From Sinonovacula constricta (Eukaryota; Mollusca; Bivalvia; Cardiida; Solecurtidae), in contig CM017568.1 of assembly GCA_007844125.1 (NCBI GenBank), forward strand, positions 6,344,685 through 6,408,684: a stretch of 64,000 nucleotides of DNA. Reading direction: 5' to 3'. A program made the position numbers and the translations under genes. This document shows, piece by piece, positions 36,009-49,865 of this stretch (position 1 is its first letter; each line of letters opens with the position of its first letter). The notes beneath the pieces are model-generated. The model did no database searches, was not told the DNA's origin, and worked only from the letters and a program-made list of their open reading frames with translations.

Positions 36009-37890
36009 ATTATATAAACTGGAACAAGAGCCAACCAGTTCTATTTAGAAACCATTACCGTACACAAATGTGAAAATAAAATATTCCATATAAATAATGT
36101 GTCCTTGACACTAGCATTTTCAACAATATGTTTGTGTTAATTTTCTTTCCTGCAACTTCATGTCTCGTATTTGCTATTCAATTAAATACAACATCGTTTT
36201 AACTGACGTTCACTAAAGCATCATTAAACTATATCATATCTGGACACCATTTAAGGATATCATTAGTGTTTGGTTTTATGCACAGGAAATGATCAACCAT
36301 ACATGAACGTCTAGGCACGGTTGCCGAATGAAAACGTTTGACAAGATATGTACAATCATAAAGTAGAAGTTAATGTAAAAAACTATGTAATTTTCAAAAT
36401 GTTTTGGGATTAGAGGTTTAATAATACATCATTCTATTTCAAAACTTCGCGAGATTTCGCTTTTTGATATGCACAAAAGAAACTGTAAAATTAATATGCA
36501 CGCGTTCAGTGTGATTCAATTTGAAAACATGCAAATACGATTCATTTTATATTATAACAAGGTACAACGAAGCATGAGCAAACAAATATAACCTCACATT
36601 CGCCATATCAGTATAATTGATCTTTCTGGACGAACATAGTTTAAATATATATCAGCATACATTTGTTGTTTGTTTGTATTTTAATTTTTGCGAAAAGAAA
36701 TTCTAATCCTGACAGTACTTTTAAATTTGTCTGTAGACGCATGAGTTAAACAACATTGCTACGCTATTTAGATACATGTCAGTATTACATGCTGCATGTT
36801 ATGGCCTACATATTTACTCTTTTCACTTAAACATTTTTTTCTAGTGCTGAATAAAACACAAATCAATGAACCTATCTCGGCATCAATTTCAGAGGGATAA
36901 AGGCGCGTAGATGTAAAAAAAACACACACAACACAAACAGAATGATTTCGCAGCAAAGGGTCAGTTAAAAACGTCTTCGCCGAGAAAGAGCACGCGACAT
37001 CTTTCAAGATGGAAAAAAGTGACTGTTTTTGGAATAGGTTTCAATATACCCTAATTTGTATTTGACATTTGGATAAAACAAACTAACAATAAAAGCAATA
37101 AGTAAATATAAATATAATTTCAAATAATTAGTATACAATATAATTAAATTCTTCAAGTATAATCGATATATTTGTGAAGCTCGGATATGCATTTCCATAA
37201 AAAATACATATATATTTATAAGTAATTAGTATACCTTAGAAAACATTTTTACGCAACCTTTATTATATCGGTAAGGGTAGAGATAATTATGCACGATTCC
37301 AGAAATATTTCAAAATTAACTCAAGATAAAACAAAACGAGGATGAGTATAAAACTAAACTGTTAGACTGTTTTGAATTGGTTATGCATTCGAAGACTCTG
37401 TTTGTCTTCCTACCTTTTTACATGACATGCTTAACTGGTTAATATATTGGTTCCGTCTATTATTGATATGTCCAATAAAGCAAAGCATTCAAAGTGTCAT
37501 TTGAAAATTCCATCACGTGAGAAACAAGTTGTTTGGTGTGTAGTTTGAATACTGAAATCTATTCTAAATGTTAAGATTCTCTTACAATTTCCTTAAATGT
37601 CGTATTTAATCAGTTTGAATTCGAAAAGAGCATTGCATTACTTATAAATTTGAATTGTATAAAATTAAACACAACGTTTTGTATCTAGTTTCTTTTACAG
37701 CAATCGCAGCATCATTTAGGAGTAATCACGTGTCGATTAAAGTTGACATAAACAGATGAGCAACGATGTCTGGTGTGTATCATCCGAAAAACTGCCTTGT
37801 AGTTACTGTTAAAGTTCACCCATAATGTTTTGGACACGTTATTGGGACTGACGTTAAATCGGCAACCATTAACCCGGTTTTATCTGTAAT
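36009..37890. other. AT-rich DNA, no gene seen
   Basis: I looked for a companion exon close to the 36-kb terminal exon, using the TGCAGCGTGGCTCAGATA word of the other copies, and found none. Nothing else is recognisable. Confidence 0.45.
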
Positions 37891-38093
37891 ACCAGTTTAG
37901 GCATCCCAGTCTGTCATTTTTGCCGACTGACCGTTCCAAGGCGGTAATTGTTGGGTTTGCTCTTTTTGTTTAATGCCTCATCTCAATTATATTTTACGTT
38001 ACGTTTGGCTTGCATCTGAATACATTTGTCATGTGCCTTTTCAAATATTGGTGTATGTTGCAATGCTCGTAGGAATTTGTCATATATTCTTAT
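37891..38093 (+). repeat. R1-family dispersed repeat
   Basis: A nearly full-length copy. It has CCAGTTTAGGCATCCCAGTC, the core GACCGTTCCAAGGCGGTAAT, TTTGGCTTGCATCTGAATAC and the end AATTTGTCATATATTCTTAT. It is diverged from the 9.8-kb copy at many positions, so this is an old interspersed family and not another product of the tandem duplication. Confidence 0.85.
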
Positions 38094-41000
38094 TTAAATT
38101 TGAAGTGTACTATTTTATTGCGTCTGAAATGTTTAATATATTATGAATGCAATTTTAGATCTCACATAACATAATTGTGTGTTTTTTTTTATAAACAATG
38201 TAAATCAATATATGAATATTGATATTTATATGATCCATCTGCTAATGCGAATAGGTAGTACGCTGCATTCTTTTCCCTACACACGTATTCCTATATGTCC
38301 TTATGTGATTTAAAGGTTTTCATCAAACACATAACTGTCGTCATTATATTTTGATTACTAACTTCATAATAACTCTGAATAAATATAATTATATACTTTT
38401 CCTAAACAGTAGACAGTGCTCATACAGTTGATTTTCGTCAGCCATATGTCCTATGCCATGTTCCTATATAACTGTCCCATGATGTTATGATAAAATATCG
38501 TTTGAATGAGATAGTGCATGCAACTGTTAGTCCGCCCGTCAATCATCATTACCTTTTTATATGGAGATATTGTGATAAACTGGCATGCATATTTTACAGC
38601 TAAATGTACAGTCAAATATTTTTTTCTTAAACTTTGGTCAGAAGTACATATGACAAATATACCAGCTCGCAAGCAAACAAAACAGACTCCAAACAGCTAC
38701 TACTGTTTAAACGTGGTTTACTTTTACATGTAATTGGTAGGTCGATTTTTGAAACCAACGAAATGCTTAGTACTTAAAAGCAAATGTGAATAATCATTAG
38801 GTGAAATACCAATTAAAATGGGATTTATAATTTAAACTTCCGTTAGTGATATGTGGCGAGAAACTAATGTGGTTTTCAAAACGGGCAAACATGGAATTGG
38901 GAATATTAATGTTACTATGTCACTATTTTTTGTGATCTGCAAACCCGCTTTATTCGAAGGCTGTCATCAGAAACATGTAAGACTAATATTGGATTTAGCA
39001 CTCAAGATCTGGCAAAGTTAATACCATCAAATCGCATTATACTCGTATCTCACTGACATTTTCAACCATACGTACATTTATCGTGTAGTGTCCTCCTGCA
39101 TAAGTATTTTGTATTGATCAGTTAATTATGATTATATAATTATTGTTTCCCAACTAATTCATTACAGATGTGTGAATTTTAAGTACTTTAAATCAGTATC
39201 TTTGTTATTTAACCATTGCTACAAATAATAAGAATCTTGTAGGAACAATATTACGAATATATATTGCATTTTATTTGCAGATACTGACATTATCAAATGA
39301 AAACATTTTTCATCTTTCATAAATGCACCGAAAAAACAAACAAATGAAATAATGATGTACTTTTTTAAATGTATCAAAAAAAAAAATGAATTGTATATTA
39401 AAATACTATATCGAACTATGACATTATTTAATAGATAATTATGTTGTACGTGTGTTTAAGTTGCCGGCTTAACAATAATCTAACTAAATAACGAGACAGA
39501 TTCCTGCACATATCGACATTTATTCATATTAATACATCCGTTTACGCATTTAGTTCACCCATTTATGGTCTCTTGTGCCTGAGTTTGTTAGGTAATATCT
39601 ACTCATGATAGCTTCAATTAAAATTGGTAGACGGGTCCGACGTACTAACTTACATCAATACGGTATTTTGTAACCATGAAAAGTACTAGATTTCTAGGAA
39701 AAGTGATATTGGGACATTGGTATATGGAATAAATATACACCTTATTGTAAGATTGCATTTTTATTTCTCAAGAATGTTGTTTCCTGTCTTACTTTTATAT
39801 AAATTCAGTTACTCATTTTCATTTCCAAAAGATTTTTTTTAAATTAAAATGGGCGTACTTGTAACCCGATTCCTTTTGTTCATCACAGGTATTTCATTAT
39901 CAATTGTGTTTTTCAATTTTTTTTTCATGATTTTGAAATAATACGTTATTTTTCCGATAGAATTTCTGGTTTGTAATTAAACAAATACAATTTATTTTGT
40001 GTGTGCAAAATTAAATGATTACAGGCCAATATGTTACCTTTGTTGTTGTAGATACTTTAAACATGAAAATGTGACATTGAGCTTAATTAATATATGTTTT
40101 TTACACGAAACGCATCATTAAAAACAGATATCCTCCAGCTTGTCAAATATAATTTAACATGTAATACAATAAGAAAATGGTATTATAAAGTAAACAACTT
40201 TTTGATAAGATTTTTTAAGGTTTAGCTTCTAAGTTAGCGTCAGTCATAACACATGTCCTTAAGCGGTAAATATAACATTTAGCTGCAGTGTTCGATTCAT
40301 TATTGCGAATATAATAAAAAAACAACAGAAAGACTAACAAAAAATATTTTCATGTATCCTGCAACGGGGGATTTGTCACAGTTGTGTACTTTTGAACTCA
40401 TTTGACAGTAAGGGTTTGGTTTTCAACTTCTATCAGTTATGCGTAGTTCTTTTTAAAATAACTGCACTGATGTTTAAAATAGATTACAAAGAAAGGTTGC
40501 CGTTGCCACGATAACAGAAGCTTTAACAGTAATGAAGATACCCATATCTTTTTTCGAGACACTTAAGGGAAGTTGTATAGCCAGCAATAATCAGTTGAAC
40601 GGTATCTCAATGATTTTTCAAAATGCCTATATTTTAAAGATAGATCTTGAAGAAATTGTTAAGACTTTTAAATGATATAGTAATATGCGGACCTCATGTA
40701 TTGCAATGAAGTATTAACATCGTGATATTACGCAATACTTACAAATAGTATGATTTCTTTGCAGGTGTGCTTTTAAAATGAACTTTTTCACAAATTACAG
40801 CAAAATCTAAGATGAAAAACATTCTACAGACATAGTCTATGTAGACATAAGTGCATTTGATAAACCATGCATTTATTATCCTGATTTTCCTTTGAATCAT
40901 TGTTTTATAATGTTTAAATAATTTAGATCAATGTAACTTATAACATCTGAAGTTTGATTGCATTCTAGACTCAAAAGTACACGCTTATTTACAAAACCAC

Positions 41001-42027
41001 ATTTGTAAACTAGACATCATTCGTTCTAACTGTATGGCATTTCCACTCGGCACGTATAGTAAGTAAAAACAGACTGAACCAATTTATTATTCAATAATGT
41101 GAACACTACATCAACTAAGGAGATCGCATGTAATGAAACAAATTACTATTCCTAAATCAAATAATGCACTGGTATTTTTTGTTTGGATCAAGAATTAAGA
41201 ATTATATTTACCTAGGTTGCATTATTATGTTATTTCATCATAGACTATGCAAGTGGGATTTAAACCGTGTAATTTCAAACTGTACACGTTGTAGATTCAA
41301 AACAGGTTTAACTATCAGGTTTTAATATAATTTGTTAATAAGGTAGGGAAAATGATTTCAGCTTAAATCTTAAATTAAATTTAATCGTCTAGAACATTTT
41401 TTAATGTCAATCCCTTTTTCTTATATATTAATAAACTTTATTTGTGCAGAAAATCGTAAAAAAGATACCATGAAGGATGTAAAACAGTAAGCAGAAATGT
41501 ATTTTATAAATACTTTTGTTTTTGTGACAAAAAACTACAACTTATGCAAATAAAAAAAAAGGTGTTACAAACCGAAGCGGTTAGGTTTAAAAGTAAATTT
41601 AGTGTTGGATCTGGCAAGACAATCGCCTGAAACTACGTCAGTACATGTAAAAAGTAAAGGATATCACCACACCACTAATTTAATACTTGTAGATCTTTCA
41701 AATTCCTCCTTAAAAAAATAAAACATATACTGCACTGACAAAAGAAATTAACTTAGTGTGCATAAAGATTCTCCGAAAACATAATTCAATGTTCCTGATA
41801 ATATAACCAACTGAAATGATATTACCAATCTATGCGAATTTTATTATGCTTGCTGAAATGTATCAAAAAGGAAATGCAATGACACTCATGTTTGTCTCGT
41901 TTTATTTAAATTTATTCTGATAGCAATTTAAAACAGATATCGGACTTTAAGTAAAAAAGAAACACTGATTCTTTTAAATAAATTGAAACGTAAATTAAAG
42001 ATTGCAGTACAGTTTGCTAACAACTTA
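38094..42027. other. AT-rich DNA, no gene seen
   Basis: About 3.9 kb with dense stops in all frames, several A or T runs and no recognisable repeat, splice-flanked open frame or RNA gene. Confidence 0.5.
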
Positions 42028-42428
42028 TCTACCATTTAAAGAGAACATCGCCAAGGCAGTGAATGGAATTTCTTTACTATTTAACGAGAACATCGAGACG
42101 GCAGTGAATGAAATTTATCTACCATTTAAAGAGATAATCGAGAAAGCAGTGTATGGAATTTATCATTTGAAGAGAACATGGAGAAGACAGTAAATGGAAT
42201 TTCTCTCCCATCTAAGAAGAGCATTGACAAGGCAGTGACTTTTAAATTAAACCTCGACAAGTCAGTAAATGATATTTCTCTACCATGTAAGGGAACATCA
42301 ACAAGAATTTTTCTACCAATTAAAGAGATCATCGTTAGGGCAGTAATTGGAATTTCTCTAAGATTTAAAGAGAACATTGACAAAGCAGTGAATGGGATTT
42401 CTCTACCATTTAAAGAGAACATCGACAA
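42028..42428 (+). repeat. 45-bp minisatellite, left part
   Basis: Tandem units follow the pattern GAATGGAATTTCTCTACC + ATTTAAAGAGAACATCGACA + AGGCAGT. Because 45 is a multiple of three, both strands show long open stretches with a 15-residue period. Some units are 40 bp (for example near 42148), which breaks the frame, so the open frames are a by-product and not a repeat protein. Confidence 0.9.
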
Positions 42429-42634
42429 TAAGAATATATGACAAAGTCCTATGAGCATTGCAACATATTCCAAACTCCGAAAAGGCACAGATCAAAGGTA
42501 TTTCACATGCAAGTCAAGCGAAAAGTAATAACAAATTTGTGATGAGTCAATTAACGAAAAGAGCAAACCCGACAGTTACCGCCTTGGAACGGTCAGTCGG
42601 CAATATGGACCGACTGGGGTGCTTAAACCGGTTT
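42429..42634 (-). repeat. R1-family repeat inserted in the minisatellite
   Basis: The array stops after ATCGACAA (42428) and resumes at GAATTTCTCTAC (42635). Between them is a clean R1 copy, TAAGAATATATGACAAAGTC to GGGTGCTTAAACCGGTTT. This defines the family's ends better than any other copy: about 206 bp, from TAAGAATATATGACAAA to AAACCGGTTT. No target-site duplication is obvious. The frame with SQLTKRANPTVTALERSVGN is open throughout. Confidence 0.85.
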
Positions 42635-42962
42635 GAATTTCTCTACTTTTTAAAGAGAACATCGATAAAGCAGTGAATGGAATTTCTCTACCATTTATAG
42701 AAAACGTCGACAAGGCAGCGACTTAGATTTCTCTACTATTTAAAGAGACATCGAAAGAGAAGTGAATGGAATTTATCATTTGAAGAGAACACGGAGAAGG
42801 CATTAAATGGAATTCCTCTGCCATCTGAAGAGAACAACGACGAGGCAGTAAATGGAATTGCTCTGCCATATAAAGAGAACATCGACAAAGCAGTGGATGG
42901 AATTTCTCTACCATTTAAAGAGGACATGGAAAAGGCAATGAATGGAATTTCTCCACTATCAA
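42635..42962 (+). repeat. 45-bp minisatellite, right part
   Basis: This continues the array after the R1 insertion. The unusual 40-bp unit with TTTATCATTTGAAGAGAAC occurs in both parts (about 42155 and 42770). The array therefore probably contains a larger duplicated block as well as single-unit repeats. Confidence 0.9.
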
Positions 42963-44290
42963 CTCGTGCAGGTTTATTGCCACTAGGTAATAGTATGCCT
43001 CTTGTGCAAGAATACATGCGAAATTAAAGCATATAATACAATATGGCATAGCATAAAATGTGAAATTTCATTAACAATCAAGTAACATGTTAAATCAAAA
43101 TAAAGTAAACTTGTTTCTTGTTTCAATAAATTACAGTTTGTATTATCAAACGTGGTACATAGTACACGTTCTTGTGTCATGTCTTGCTAAAGCGCTTGCA
43201 AAAATTAACAACGAACTTTTTTATTGTAAGCGTCATAAACCACACCGGTTCAACAGTTGAACTTTATAACAAGCTGTTGTTACTTTTTCTGAAACATAAA
43301 CTTGCAACCGGAAAGCAATGTCCTACCCTATCTCTGCATTACGTGCTTCTATAATACATAAAAGGACTTGTTTTAAATATAAATAACAACCGTAGACAAA
43401 TAAACACAGGTACAATGAAACTATTGTTTTAAGTGCAAATAATATAATTTGAAATTAATATTATATCAAAATATCTTACAATAATGGATATGATACTTAG
43501 GTAATTTTAAAAACAAATTATTTAAGTGCAAATAGTATAATATTTAAGTTATGTAAAACGAAATATCTAAGATCAAATAATGTTATATCTAAGTAATGTA
43601 ATAATGAAATATCTAAGGACAAAATAGTAATATCTAACTAAATAATTCAGACAGAAATTTGTGACAACACGAACTGCGTGTCATTCCTTCATAAATTAGT
43701 TTTCTGTTCAATCAGTCACGCGTGGTTGTTACAAATTGGATATTCTTTCGCTAAAATAAATAAGCCAAAACAAACACAATGTGACAACATAACACTTCAA
43801 TATAATAAAATAATGCATATTATTTGTTCATACAATTTATTTTCGGTTTTCATCCATGGACCCTTAATCAAATTATCAAGAAACTGTAGTAGGGCGTGCG
43901 TAAATGTATCTGTTTTCCTTTGTCACGCATGTCGGTATGTTCTGACAATAAACTAATTGAACCAGTATTTGCTATTATTTTCAATAAGACTATTTAAAAT
44001 ATTATTGATATTACTTTTTGAATTCGAAACGACAGAGAGAGCATCTGACAGGAGTTGTTATTTAATACAAACATTTGTTTAACGCGTTCAGAAAAAGTAA
44101 TAGTAAACGAGCAATTGTTTCCAACAATTTAAAGATAAAAATGCAGAAATATTTTGAATGCCATTTTTTATTACACAAGGTAAAATATTGCTTTACGTTA
44201 AACGATTAATTTTAACATTTTCGCAGTTTTAGGCATAAATTATGGACAAAATATCAGCAGTCAACGTTGCGCTATAATTTCGGTAAGCTC
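42963..44290. other. AT-rich DNA, no gene seen
   Basis: A locally repetitive AT-rich patch near 43430-43640 repeats ATATCTAAG- and AAATAATAT-like words. Nothing coding is supported. Confidence 0.5.
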
Positions 44291-44350
44291 TGATAAGAAT
44301 ATATGACAAAATCCCATGAGTATTGCAACATATACCAAACTCCGAAAAGA
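44291..44350 (-). repeat. R1-family repeat, end fragment
   Basis: TGATAAGAATATATGACAAA, then ATTGCAACATATACCAAACT and CCGAAAAGAC, match the TAAGAATATATGACAAA end of the 42.4-kb copy for about 60 bp. The rest of the element is absent. Confidence 0.75.
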
Positions 44351-46539
44351 CTTGTCTAATACAGGCAATCAGTAATTTTAAACGAATTAAACGAACGGAT
44401 TAAGTTTCAGTTCGTGATAAAGTATTTACCACTGTATGTTTTAGGTTTTATTGAAATAAAAACTGGTAAATGGTCGGAAAATCATTGCTTGAAAGAAACA
44501 GTGCAGTAACGATTGTTACAACCAGATAGGTCTTTGTTTGAGATAAGTTGAATTCATTTATTAAAGCGAGATAATTTATTATCTTTAATCAAGCAGTGAA
44601 ATGGCAGGATTTATTTATGAAATAACGAAATAAATTAATTGTGAAAACAATGTGCTTATAGACCTTTTAACCTTCTTACTCTCGTGTAAATAGAATTAGC
44701 CAGTTTCTTAACTTAAAAACAGCATTTTTGCAAGATTAAATTGTGAGCAAATGTTTGTATAACTTTACATTGCCAACCAATAAAATCCATACATAAATTA
44801 TATATGATAGTTAATAACCTACTAACTTCTAACAATTTAAGTGACATATCGTGCTCGCGTTAATCAAACCAAGTTTGGAATACTTTATGTGAAAAAAAAA
44901 CAACAACAAAGAAATAAACTTAATGCTTAAATGTAGAAATTTAGAAATTTTATTAGATAAAAGATAAGATTTAAAACGTTGAGCGCTACTTGCGGCGTAC
45001 TAAATGTGGATTGTAAAAGAAATAAAATATTGTTTATATTTTGCAATATTTAGCTATAGGCGTAAAATGGCATTTTTTTCTAAAGCTGTTTTAATGTCAT
45101 TTTTGTCACCAAACATGTACTTTCACTCGTACAATTTAACATGTTTTTGTTGCAATTACAATATATGTGCTAATACGCACGTATTTAATACACTGCATAC
45201 CACACTGCACACTGCAAAATTATGAACGAGATAGATTGATCATAGTTCATATGTCGGGACAGAAGCAAACGAATACACATGTGCGTAGAAACAAATAACT
45301 GGCCTCGGCGCTCGTGTACACATTTTCTTTCTAGATATGGATTTTTCAAGGCATAAAATGCCTGTCCCAAAAATCGTAGACTTTGATTTTAACTTTCTTA
45401 TTTTAAACACAACGGACGAATTTAAACAATGATATGATTATTAACAGATACGATGCTAGGATAATACATAAAACATGCAACGGTAACAAAATTATATTTT
45501 TATAAACATACTATGTTTCCTCTATCGCCACACGGCGGCATACGTACGACGCGATGTGGAAGTTAAAACAAAGCACGTTCTCATAAACGTGTATTTTTCT
45601 CTCGAAATAAGTGCTAGTATTTCCTCAAGATATGTTCCTTATTTTGGAATTTCACTGCGGCAGTTGCAATAAATTTAACACAAAATGATGAACAAGAGTT
45701 TGCAAACTTTATTTTGTGATTATATACAACGTGGGTTTTATTATTTACAAAAGTTGACACATTATTACCTGTGCATGTTAGGGGTATTTATGCCAAGTAA
45801 AGTTTAAGGAAAATGCGTCATCCTTTAATTTATTGATTCGCACTTGGTTTCTTTCTTTAATTAGCTAGGTCAATATTTTTGTTAATAGAAAGTTGCCAAT
45901 ATACGGCACATTGACCATCGCGTTTTACAGCTTTGCCACCGCCTCATATATTTAGATAGTCATTTTTACTATAAGTATATTGTCATTATAGTCACGAAAT
46001 CTGAAAATGATATGTATTCTTAAATAAGCCGCATGAACATGCTACCGTGCGTATGTTCTATTTAATACACATATTCTGGGTGTCGATATCTAGATCATTG
46101 GAAATAATTTCAACAAAAGCAGAATATAAGATTATCATTATGACTGCTATTTTTCTGTTAGTCACGGAAAATTATTTCAACTCTAGGGCTACATGCCTTA
46201 ATGTCAATCGGCCTGTGAAAAGCCATATATCTTGTCATCATGATTGCTGTATAATTGCTCGCTGCGATTTATGCGGCATCCTTGTTTATTAACATCCTGC
46301 GTTGGTGCCCTAATGTCAGTCCATAGTCTTGCAAATCGGTTTAAATGTTTTTTGTCAGTTTTTTATCAACATTTCAATTTAAAATCCACAAATATTTTTT
46401 TGGTGTTGCGTGTTATTTTTACGCAGTTTCGTGGGAGTTCTGCAGTCGACATCGTTGTTCCCACTAGAACTTTCTTTTTGCTTTTATCGGCTTCCTGGTG
46501 TTTGTCAATAGACGCTTTTTCCGATAGGAAATTAAGAAA
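44351..46539. other. AT-rich DNA, no gene seen
   Basis: No supported coding sequence or known repeat was found. A CpG-bearing spot near 45528-45560 (CACACGGCGGCATACG, ACGACGCGATG) has no recognisable neighbour. Confidence 0.45.
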
Positions 46540-46800
46540 AGTCCCATGACAACTACCACAGATATAAAATTTTAAATTAGCACTAGACAAAAGCAGTACA
46601 AATGTAGTAGTAACAAAAACATAAGTACCAGATATCACACATAAATATAAAAAATAGTGGCCGCCTTTCGACGGTAAGTCGGCAAAAAATCGGCTGGGGT
46701 GCAGGTTTTACTCAAACAGTTTAAATAAAAATATCCCATCAAAGCAAAACAACGAGCAGCAAGCACCTGTATCGGGAGAGAAAAACTGATAAGAGCATAC
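46540..46800 (-). repeat. R1-related composite element (46-kb copy), diverged
   Basis: It has AATTAAGAAAAGTCCCATGA, CCACAGATATAAAATTTTAA and a decayed core GGCCGCCTTTCGACGGTAAG with TCGGCTGGGGTGCAGG. The right flank is TCCCATCAAAGCAAAACAAC to GCACCTGTATCGGGAG. Order and orientation match the 31-kb copy, including the same right flank, which fixes the structure of the larger element. Confidence 0.6.
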
Positions 46801-48044
46801 TACATGTATTTCGAAACACAATAACGCTACTTATAACAAATACTAAGATATATTTGATATTTACACGAAGGAAACGAAGTACAATATGTACACGAAGGAA
46901 ATCGAAGTATAGAAAACAATGTTAATATAACAAAACACAATGTATTATTGTGAAGTGATTTTATGTTATTTTATGTAATGAGATTCAAAAGTAGGATTAT
47001 AATAAGCCAAGGATTTATGTGCAGATGCAAAATAAAAAAGGCAAACATAATTCCCAAATTGTACCTACTGTGCAATCTCTCGTTAAGGACATGAAGATTG
47101 GTCAGGATGTCTCGCCTTTATTTGGCACGGTTGAAGGGATAAGGAGACAGATTTCCAGCAGTGACTGGCTTTAAGCCAACCTATTTGTGTGGTTTCAAAG
47201 ACCTGTTTATTCACTGCCATTAGTGTGCAAAAGTGCATTTTCGGTCCGCGTTCAGGAGCATCCATTTTGACATGAAGTAATACATGGAAAGTATTTTATT
47301 TTAGTTCCATCATTTCTCCAAAGTCTCCAAAACGCATAATTTTTGTTAATGAATAGAATTAGCTGAAGCACATTTCGTCAAATCATTCACCTAACACCGA
47401 ACATGTAATTAAACGAAACAGAAGATTACCCATAGAAACGAAGTATCGAAACATTGTTCTTTTAAATCCGACCAATACATGAGTCAAAACTATGACGAAG
47501 ACATATTTAAACATACTTTCTTAGGAAGCAAGGTTGAAGCACCATTCATAACTTGTTTGTTAAGTTTGCATAAGCTAATCAATGATTTTAAATATATGAT
47601 TTTAAAGCTGACTGAGACTTTCGTCACTTCTGCCCAGATAATTGATACATATAAAAAGTGTTATGGTTTCAAACATTGGCGTGTGTGGTTAAAAACATTA
47701 TAAACTATTGTATGAGATTGACAAGATTATATATAATACAAATATACAAAATAAACAGTTCTAACAATTCATGAGTTGTGCGCATGATATAAATATGGGA
47801 TACATTTACTATGTTCTGCTATACTATAAACAATATTTAATTGTAAAAGTATTACTTAGAATACAGACGTTTAATACAACTGTATATAGTGTATCATTCT
47901 CATATTGAGTTACAACTCAAAAATGCGTTGTTTGTGACATGATATTGACAAAAGATTGTTCTAACTGTTTAATGTAAACTTCTGAGAAAAAGATTTCAAC
48001 TGTTTATAAATCTTTGTTAGTTTGTTAAAATTAACAAATGATAT
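46801..48044. other. AT-rich DNA, one GC-richer patch, no gene called
   Basis: A patch at about 47070-47270 has better-than-average composition and open frames on both strands (minus-strand start near 47265). There is no recognisable motif, so I note it but do not call it. Confidence 0.4.
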
Positions 48045-49865
48045 ACTTACTTATATATTTATAGTATCATACTTATCGGTGCTTTGAAGAAAATAAAATG
48101 CTTAAGAATTTCTTTCGCCAACAAACCAAGGCATGAGATACTCATGACATACGTTTTTATACTTTGGATAGACGAAAAATACATGGTACTCACATTTAAT
48201 AAATTTAATACTATTTTGCGAACAATACTCACATAGTCGATTGCTAAACGGTATGCCCATATGCAAACCTTCATAAAGCTATTTTGTATTTTAAAGGTAT
48301 GTCTTAATTCAGATTACGCCCGGTGTTCCAAAATGTCTAAACATATTGATAATGATAACACTAACTTGAATTGCTTGAATCTCCAACATCTTGCACAATC
48401 CAAACATAGCAAAAACCTGCTGAAAATAACAATTGTTTTAGTTTTATAGTCCAGTAAGCTCGTTCCACATCATCTAGTATTTTCAGCATATTATAGCAAT
48501 GTTTATGGTATCTTTTGGCATTCATTATCAACAGCCTACACCAGTAAAGTGAGAAAACACCTTTGTGTGCATGAACAGCTACCTTTTTTCGCAAGCATCA
48601 TTATATGATAAATTTTTGATGAACAGCATTCCCATGTATTTATAAAATGAAGTTGCATTAACTTGCTGACCTTTAAAATACCACTTTTCATAATTTCTTA
48701 ACATCCCGCCATTTCTAAATACAATAATGTCTGTTTTGTCTAAATTTACTTTCATGCCTGTCTCAAAGCAAAACTACTCCAAGACATTAAGCTGTCGCTG
48801 TAAACTGTTTCATCACAAATGGCTATATCATCTGCAAACATGAGGCAATTTATATTTTGCATAGTTTCATCAATGAAAATTCCACTCCCACTTTGGTGTT
48901 TTAACATATTTGTCAATGTATTGATGAATAACAGAAAAAATATCGAACTTGCTTTATCACCTTGTCTTGTTTCTATGTTACAAGAGAACATATCAGTTAA
49001 AAATAGAGAAGCTTGATAATAGTACTTGTCTGTCTTACACGTGTTACATATTTTTATACATGACTGTAAATGTGTGTACATAGATTTTAAAACTTGTAAA
49101 ATATTTCCACATATTTCCCTTTTTAATAAAGGTTGAAAAGATTTTTATGATTATTTTTTTCTATTTATTCAAAATCAACACAAAGACGGTACAAACGGCC
49201 GCCTGTAAACATAATTAAGTTAATGATTGCAGAATAACTTTTCGAAAACCGAACTGAGATTATATATCTGCCCAATTATAAAGTCTTTTATTTATAACCT
49301 CAAAAATATTTTATACGTACGTGTGGTATGAGATATCCCACGATAATAATTAGCTTTGTTAGTGGACCAAGACTTATGGACATGGCTATTTTATTACTCC
49401 ATTTTTGCGGTAGGCATCCAGTAATCAAAATACAATTCAACTTGTACAGCGAAATTGGTGTCACTTTCTTGATAGGCAATTCATAGAACTCCGATGGAAT
49501 GCCAAAGATACCGCTACTTTTCGCTTTATGCAAGTTATTTATAGTCATACTTCTTGATTTAAAATGGTTTATTAAGTTCATTACAGAATTGTCATCGATG
49601 CACTTTTGAACACTAATAACAGAACTTATATCAATATTATCTGCACTTTCGCCAAATGGTAGATCGATCTCTGCAATATTTGAATCACTCATCGCTAGAT
49701 ATTAAATTATTTGTAGATGTCAGTTATAGTTTCCACATTTCAGCAGAACTACTTTGCAATAGTTTGTGTCTGCTACATTTTTGATATTGACGTTTCTTTA
49801 AATCGCGTGCCTTTCTTAAGGAGTTTTTTATTTCTTTGTATAAAAGATTATGACCGTGGTTCATG
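48045..49865 (-). pseudogene. Decayed non-LTR retrotransposon (LINE) reverse transcriptase region
   Basis: Read on the minus strand from high to low coordinates, successive frames give LINE landmarks. First is a basic linker (about 49700-49855). Next is KSSGIFGIPSEFY with LPQKWSNKIAM (49300-49692), the early RT blocks. Then INKRLYNWAD near 49285, and RQGDKASS with LLFINTL (about 48967). The catalytic FADD box is at 48827-48838, followed after a frameshift by KVNLDKTDIIVFRNGG, then RYHKHCYNML and a YVWIVQDVGD block (48361-48594). A C-terminal CEYC...EYHVFF segment lies near 48150-48230. At least three frameshifts and several stops make it inactive. The endonuclease domain is absent. I did not assign a clade. 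Confidence 0.9.

Noticed and set aside
42126..42488. 120-codon minus-strand frame and its neighbours with a 15-residue period
   Set aside because: It follows from a 45-bp minisatellite unit. 40-bp units shift the frame, so no single repeat protein is preserved.
47083..47265. 60-codon minus-strand frame in a GC-richer patch
   Set aside because: Composition is tolerable but both strands are open, and there is no motif, splice context or repeat match to decide.
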